From Mesorhizobium ciceri WSM4083 (GTDB taxonomy: Bacteria; Pseudomonadota; Alphaproteobacteria; Rhizobiales; Rhizobiaceae): 64,000 nt of DNA. Positions 61,495 through 64,000 of this stretch are shown here, piece after piece. A program made the translations under genes and the position numbers. Positions within the stretch are counted from its first letter, which is position 1. Each line of letters opens with the position of its first letter. Under the pieces are notes generated by a model that worked only from the letters and a program-made list of their open reading frames with translations, did not search any database and had not been told where the DNA came from. The stretch lies in the NCBI RefSeq assembly GCF_000519305.1, contig NZ_KI912610.1, forward strand, positions 715,949-779,948, written 5' to 3'.

Positions 61495-63501
61495 GTGGCA
61501 AAAGCATCAAGGACGACGACGCCGGTGAAAGCGGGAGCCAAGGCGCCGTCGAAAGCAGCCGGTACTGCCAAGCCGAAAGCACCCGTTGCCAAGGTCGCCA
61601 CGCCGAAGGCGGCCGCGGCGCCTGTAAGGGCAAACACCAAGCCGGCGGTGAAAGCCCCGGCCAAGGCTGTGGCCGGAAAGACGGCGCCGGGGAATAAAGC
61701 GGGGGCGGCAAAGCCCGCTGCCAGGCCGGCGTCGAAGGCCGCGGCGGCGGTGAAGACCCCACCAGCGGCAAAGCCGGCCGACGCCACCGCCAACCGATTG
61801 CCGAAAGCGCTGACGGCACTGGCCGCCGGCTTGCCGGAAAAGCCTTGGCTCAAGAGCTATCCGAAAAACGTGCAGGCGGAGATCGGCGCCCTGCCCTACA
61901 GCTCGATCGGCGATTTCCTCGTCGCCGCCTGCAAGCAGTTTTCCGCGCAGCCGGCCTTCACCTGCATGGACAAGTCCATCAGCTACACCGATGTCGAGCG
62001 GCTGTCGGCGGCCTTCGGCGCCTACCTGCAATCGAAGGGCCTGCAGAAAGGCGCGCGCGTCGCGCTAATGATGCCGAACGTGCTGCAATATCCGGTGGCG
62101 ATGATGGCCGTCTTGCGCGCCGGTTATGTCGTGGTGAACATCAATCCGCTCTACACGCCGCGCGAACTCGAACACCAGTTGAAGGATTCCGGTGCGCAAG
62201 CCATCGTCATCCTGGAGAACTTCGCCAACACCTTGCAGGCGGTGATCGCCAGGACGCCGGTCAAGCATGTGGTGGTCGCCGCGATGGGCGACATGCTTGG
62301 CGGCCTGAAGGGCACCATCGTCAATTTCGTCGTGCGCCGCGTGAAGAAGATGGTGCCGGCATGGTCGCTGCCCGGCCATGTCAAGTTCAATGCGGCCATG
62401 AAGGCCGGCGCCGGCATGGGCTTCAAGCCGGCCAATGTGGCAGCCGGCGATGTCGCTTTCCTGCAATATACGGGCGGCACCACGGGCGTGTCGAAGGGTG
62501 CCACGCTGCTGCACAGCAACGTGCTCGCCAATGTCGCGCAGAACGCGCAGTGGATGGAGGACGCCTACACGATCAAGCCGAAACCGGCGCACCCCAACTT
62601 CATCTGCGCGCTGCCGCTCTATCACATCTTCGCGCTGACGGTGAACGCGCTGATGGGCATGCAGCAGGGCGCCCGCAATGTGCTCATTCCCAACCCGCGC
62701 GACATTCCCGGCTTCGTCAAGGAACTGCAGAAATATCCGGTGCACATCTTTCCGGGCCTCAACACGCTGTTCAACGCGCTGCTCAACAATGAGGATTTCC
62801 GCAAGCTCGACTTCAAGCCGCTGGTGCTGACGTTGGGCGGCGGCATGGCGGTGCAGAAGGGCGTCGCCGAGCGCTGGAAGGCGCTGACCGGTTGTTCGGT
62901 CACCGAAGGCTACGGCCTCTCGGAAACCTCGCCGGTGGCCACCGCCAACAAGTTCACCGCCGGCGACTTCACCGGCACTATCGGCTTGCCGCTGCCCTCG
63001 ACCGAGATCGCCATCCGCGACGACGACGGCAACAATTTGCCGCTCGGCGAGGTCGGCGAGGTCTGCATCCGGGGGCCGCAAGTGATGGCGGGCTACTGGA
63101 ACCGGCCGGATGAGACCGCCAAGGTGATGACCAAGGACGGCTACTTCAAATCCGGCGACATGGGCTTCATGGACGAACGCGGCTACACCAAGATCGTCGA
63201 CCGCAAGAAGGACATGATCCTGGTCTCGGGCTTCAATGTCTATCCCAACGAGCTCGAGGAAGTCGTGGCCATGCATCCGGGCGTGCTCGAAGTGGCGGCG
63301 GTCGGCGTGCCGGACGAGCATTCGGGCGAGGTGCCGAAGCTGTTCATCGTCAAGAAAGATCCGGCGCTGACCGCCGAAGCAATCACCGCCTTCTGCCGCG
63401 AGAACCTGACCGGCTACAAGCGGCCCAGATACATCGAATTCAGGACCGAGCTGCCGAAGACGCCGGTCGGCAAGATCCTGCGGCGAGCGCTGCGCGAATG
63501 A
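61495..63501 (+). CDS. Long-chain fatty-acid-CoA ligase with histone-H1-like N-terminal tail
   Basis: The GTG at 61495 follows GGGAGG; 668 residues. The first 105 are Ala/Lys/Pro repeats (VKAGAKAPSKAAGTAKPKAP and similar), strongly basic and unlike the usual ligase start. The rest is an AMP-forming acyl-CoA synthetase: YTGGTTGVSKGATLLHSN (P loop), GYGLSETSP, GYFKSGDMG, KDMILVSGFNVYPNE and the catalytic lysine in KTPVGKILRR near the end, as in FadD. It activates fatty acids to CoA esters. The tail resembles PhaF/AlgP-type DNA- or granule-binding tails. The next gene overlaps its stop. Confidence 0.93.
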   Translation: MAKASRTTTPVKAGAKAPSKAAGTAKPKAPVAKVATPKAAAAPVRANTKPAVKAPAKAVAGKTAPGNKAGAAKPAARPASKAAAAVKTPPAAKPADATANRLPKALTALAAGLPEKPWLKSYPKNVQAEIGALPYSSIGDFLVAACKQFSAQPAFTCMDKSISYTDVERLSAAFGAYLQSKGLQKGARVALMMPNVLQYPVAMMAVLRAGYVVVNINPLYTPRELEHQLKDSGAQAIVILENFANTLQAVIARTPVKHVVVAAMGDMLGGLKGTIVNFVVRRVKKMVPAWSLPGHVKFNAAMKAGAGMGFKPANVAAGDVAFLQYTGGTTGVSKGATLLHSNVLANVAQNAQWMEDAYTIKPKPAHPNFICALPLYHIFALTVNALMGMQQGARNVLIPNPRDIPGFVKELQKYPVHIFPGLNTLFNALLNNEDFRKLDFKPLVLTLGGGMAVQKGVAERWKALTGCSVTEGYGLSETSPVATANKFTAGDFTGTIGLPLPSTEIAIRDDDGNNLPLGEVGEVCIRGPQVMAGYWNRPDETAKVMTKDGYFKSGDMGFMDERGYTKIVDRKKDMILVSGFNVYPNELEEVVAMHPGVLEVAAVGVPDEHSGEVPKLFIVKKDPALTAEAITAFCRENLTGYKRPRYIEFRTELPKTPVGKILRRALRE

Positions 63502-64000
63502 TTGCAGCCGGCGGCGCGGATGCCGTAAATGCACCTTGCCGTCCTGACCCGGCAGAATTCATCAGGACGAACATGCGCCTCGCCCCGGTGCCGTCGGTGC
63601 CTGAGATCCAGCTCTATACACCGCATCCGGCCAGTGGCCTGAGACGGCTCATAGATCCGCACCAAAGCGCTAACGACGATGACGACACGATCGAGGCGGA
63701 CAACGATGGACCTGAGCCACAGCCGCCTTACTGGGCTTATGTGTGGGCCGGCGGCGCGGTGCTTGCGCGCCACATACTGGATCACCCGCAAACGGTAGTC
63801 GGTCGCCGCGTGCTCGACCTTGGCGCCGGTTCCGGCCTTGTCGGCATTGCCGCCGCCAAGGCCGGCGCGCGCGAAGTCATCGCCGCAGAGATTGACCGCA
63901 ATGGCGTTGCTGCGATCAGCCTCAACGCGGCTGCCAACGGCGTCGAGATCATCATTGTCGACAAGGATATCACCACGGGTCCCCCGCTGGCGGTCGACCT
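63498..64000 (+). CDS. Class I methyltransferase, ETF-beta lysine methyltransferase-like (5' part)
   Basis: The ATG at 63498 overlaps the ligase stop (ATGA), and the frame is open to the window end, giving 167 codons. An internal ATG at 63573 is possible. The N-terminal part has PPYWAYVWAGGAVLARHIL, followed by motif I VLDLGAGSGLVGIAAAKAGA and AAEIDRNGVAAISLNAAANG. This is close to the bacterial relatives of METTL20, which methylate the ETF beta subunit, and to PrmA. Overlap with a fatty-acid ligase gene would fit a link to ETF and beta-oxidation. The C-terminal part is outside the window. Confidence 0.82.
   Translation, partial: MIAAGGADAVNAPCRPDPAEFIRTNMRLAPVPSVPEIQLYTPHPASGLRRLIDPHQSANDDDDTIEADNDGPEPQPPYWAYVWAGGAVLARHILDHPQTVVGRRVLDLGAGSGLVGIAAAKAGAREVIAAEIDRNGVAAISLNAAANGVEIIIVDKDITTGPPLAVD

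Noticed and set aside
61495-63501. Acyl-CoA ligase as the missing aryl-CoA ligase of the catabolic island
   Set aside because: It matches FadD-type fatty-acid ligases, lies 9 kb away beyond other operons, and has none of the operator-like palindromes.

Overview
The window reads as a chromosomal segment of a Rhizobiales alphaproteobacterium, most likely Mesorhizobium or a close relative. Reasons seen here: uniformly high GC coding sequence, a dnaX-ybaB-recR group beside an SRP RNA gene, a yejA1-yejA2-yejB-yejE-yejF transporter, a kdsB-pheA pair divergent from a membrane cytochrome c gene, and several short palindromic intergenic repeats of the kind common in rhizobia. No transposase, integrase, phage gene or CRISPR array was seen. 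The genus is inferred; no search was run.

Region 1 (1-10.3 kb) is housekeeping: a truncated lytic transglycosylase gene, recR, a SleB-type cell-wall hydrolase, a protein of unknown function, ybaB, dnaX and the SRP RNA on the minus strand; then HIT, nudC and Dabb genes on the plus strand; pheA and kdsB on the minus strand; and a membrane-anchored cytochrome c.

Region 2 (10.4-19.4 kb) is a yej-type peptide ABC transporter operon with two tandem binding proteins, followed by a 2-hydroxyacid dehydrogenase and a small lipoprotein. Region 3 (19.7-29.9 kb) is mixed: a TPR-methyltransferase, a two-gene DNA end-processing pair (ligase-associated exonuclease and ATP-dependent ligase), tRNA-Thr(CGT), an EF-hand protein next to an ECF sigma factor with a membrane partner and a Metal_resist-like protein, and an LtaS/OpgB-type sulfatase-fold membrane enzyme.

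Region 4 (29.9-52.1 kb) is the most interesting part. It looks like one MarR-controlled catabolic island: a split indolepyruvate-oxidoreductase-like enzyme (IorA/IorB), two CrtI-like flavoproteins, a cyclase-family hydrolase with an isatin-hydrolase-like active site, a five-gene Dpp-type ABC importer, an exported VOC protein, a fused flavin monooxygenase/OYE reductase of the 2-aminobenzoyl-CoA monooxygenase/reductase type, SDR, crotonase, acyl-CoA dehydrogenase, RidA and a RutA-like flavin monooxygenase, with two MarR regulators. Four palindromes built on TTT(A/C)AAGCnT(T/G)AAA lie in three of its control regions. I infer a route isatin > isatinate > anthraniloyl-CoA (oxidative decarboxylation with CoA, so no CoA ligase is needed) > dearomatised amino-oxo-cyclohexenyl-CoA > deamination, ring opening and beta-oxidation.

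Region 5 (52.6-64 kb) has an amino-acid-type binding protein and permease without an ATPase, a class V aminotransferase, a complete dppABCDF operon, a fatty-acyl-CoA ligase with a histone-H1-like N-terminal tail, and the start of an ETF-beta-type methyltransferase cut by the window end.
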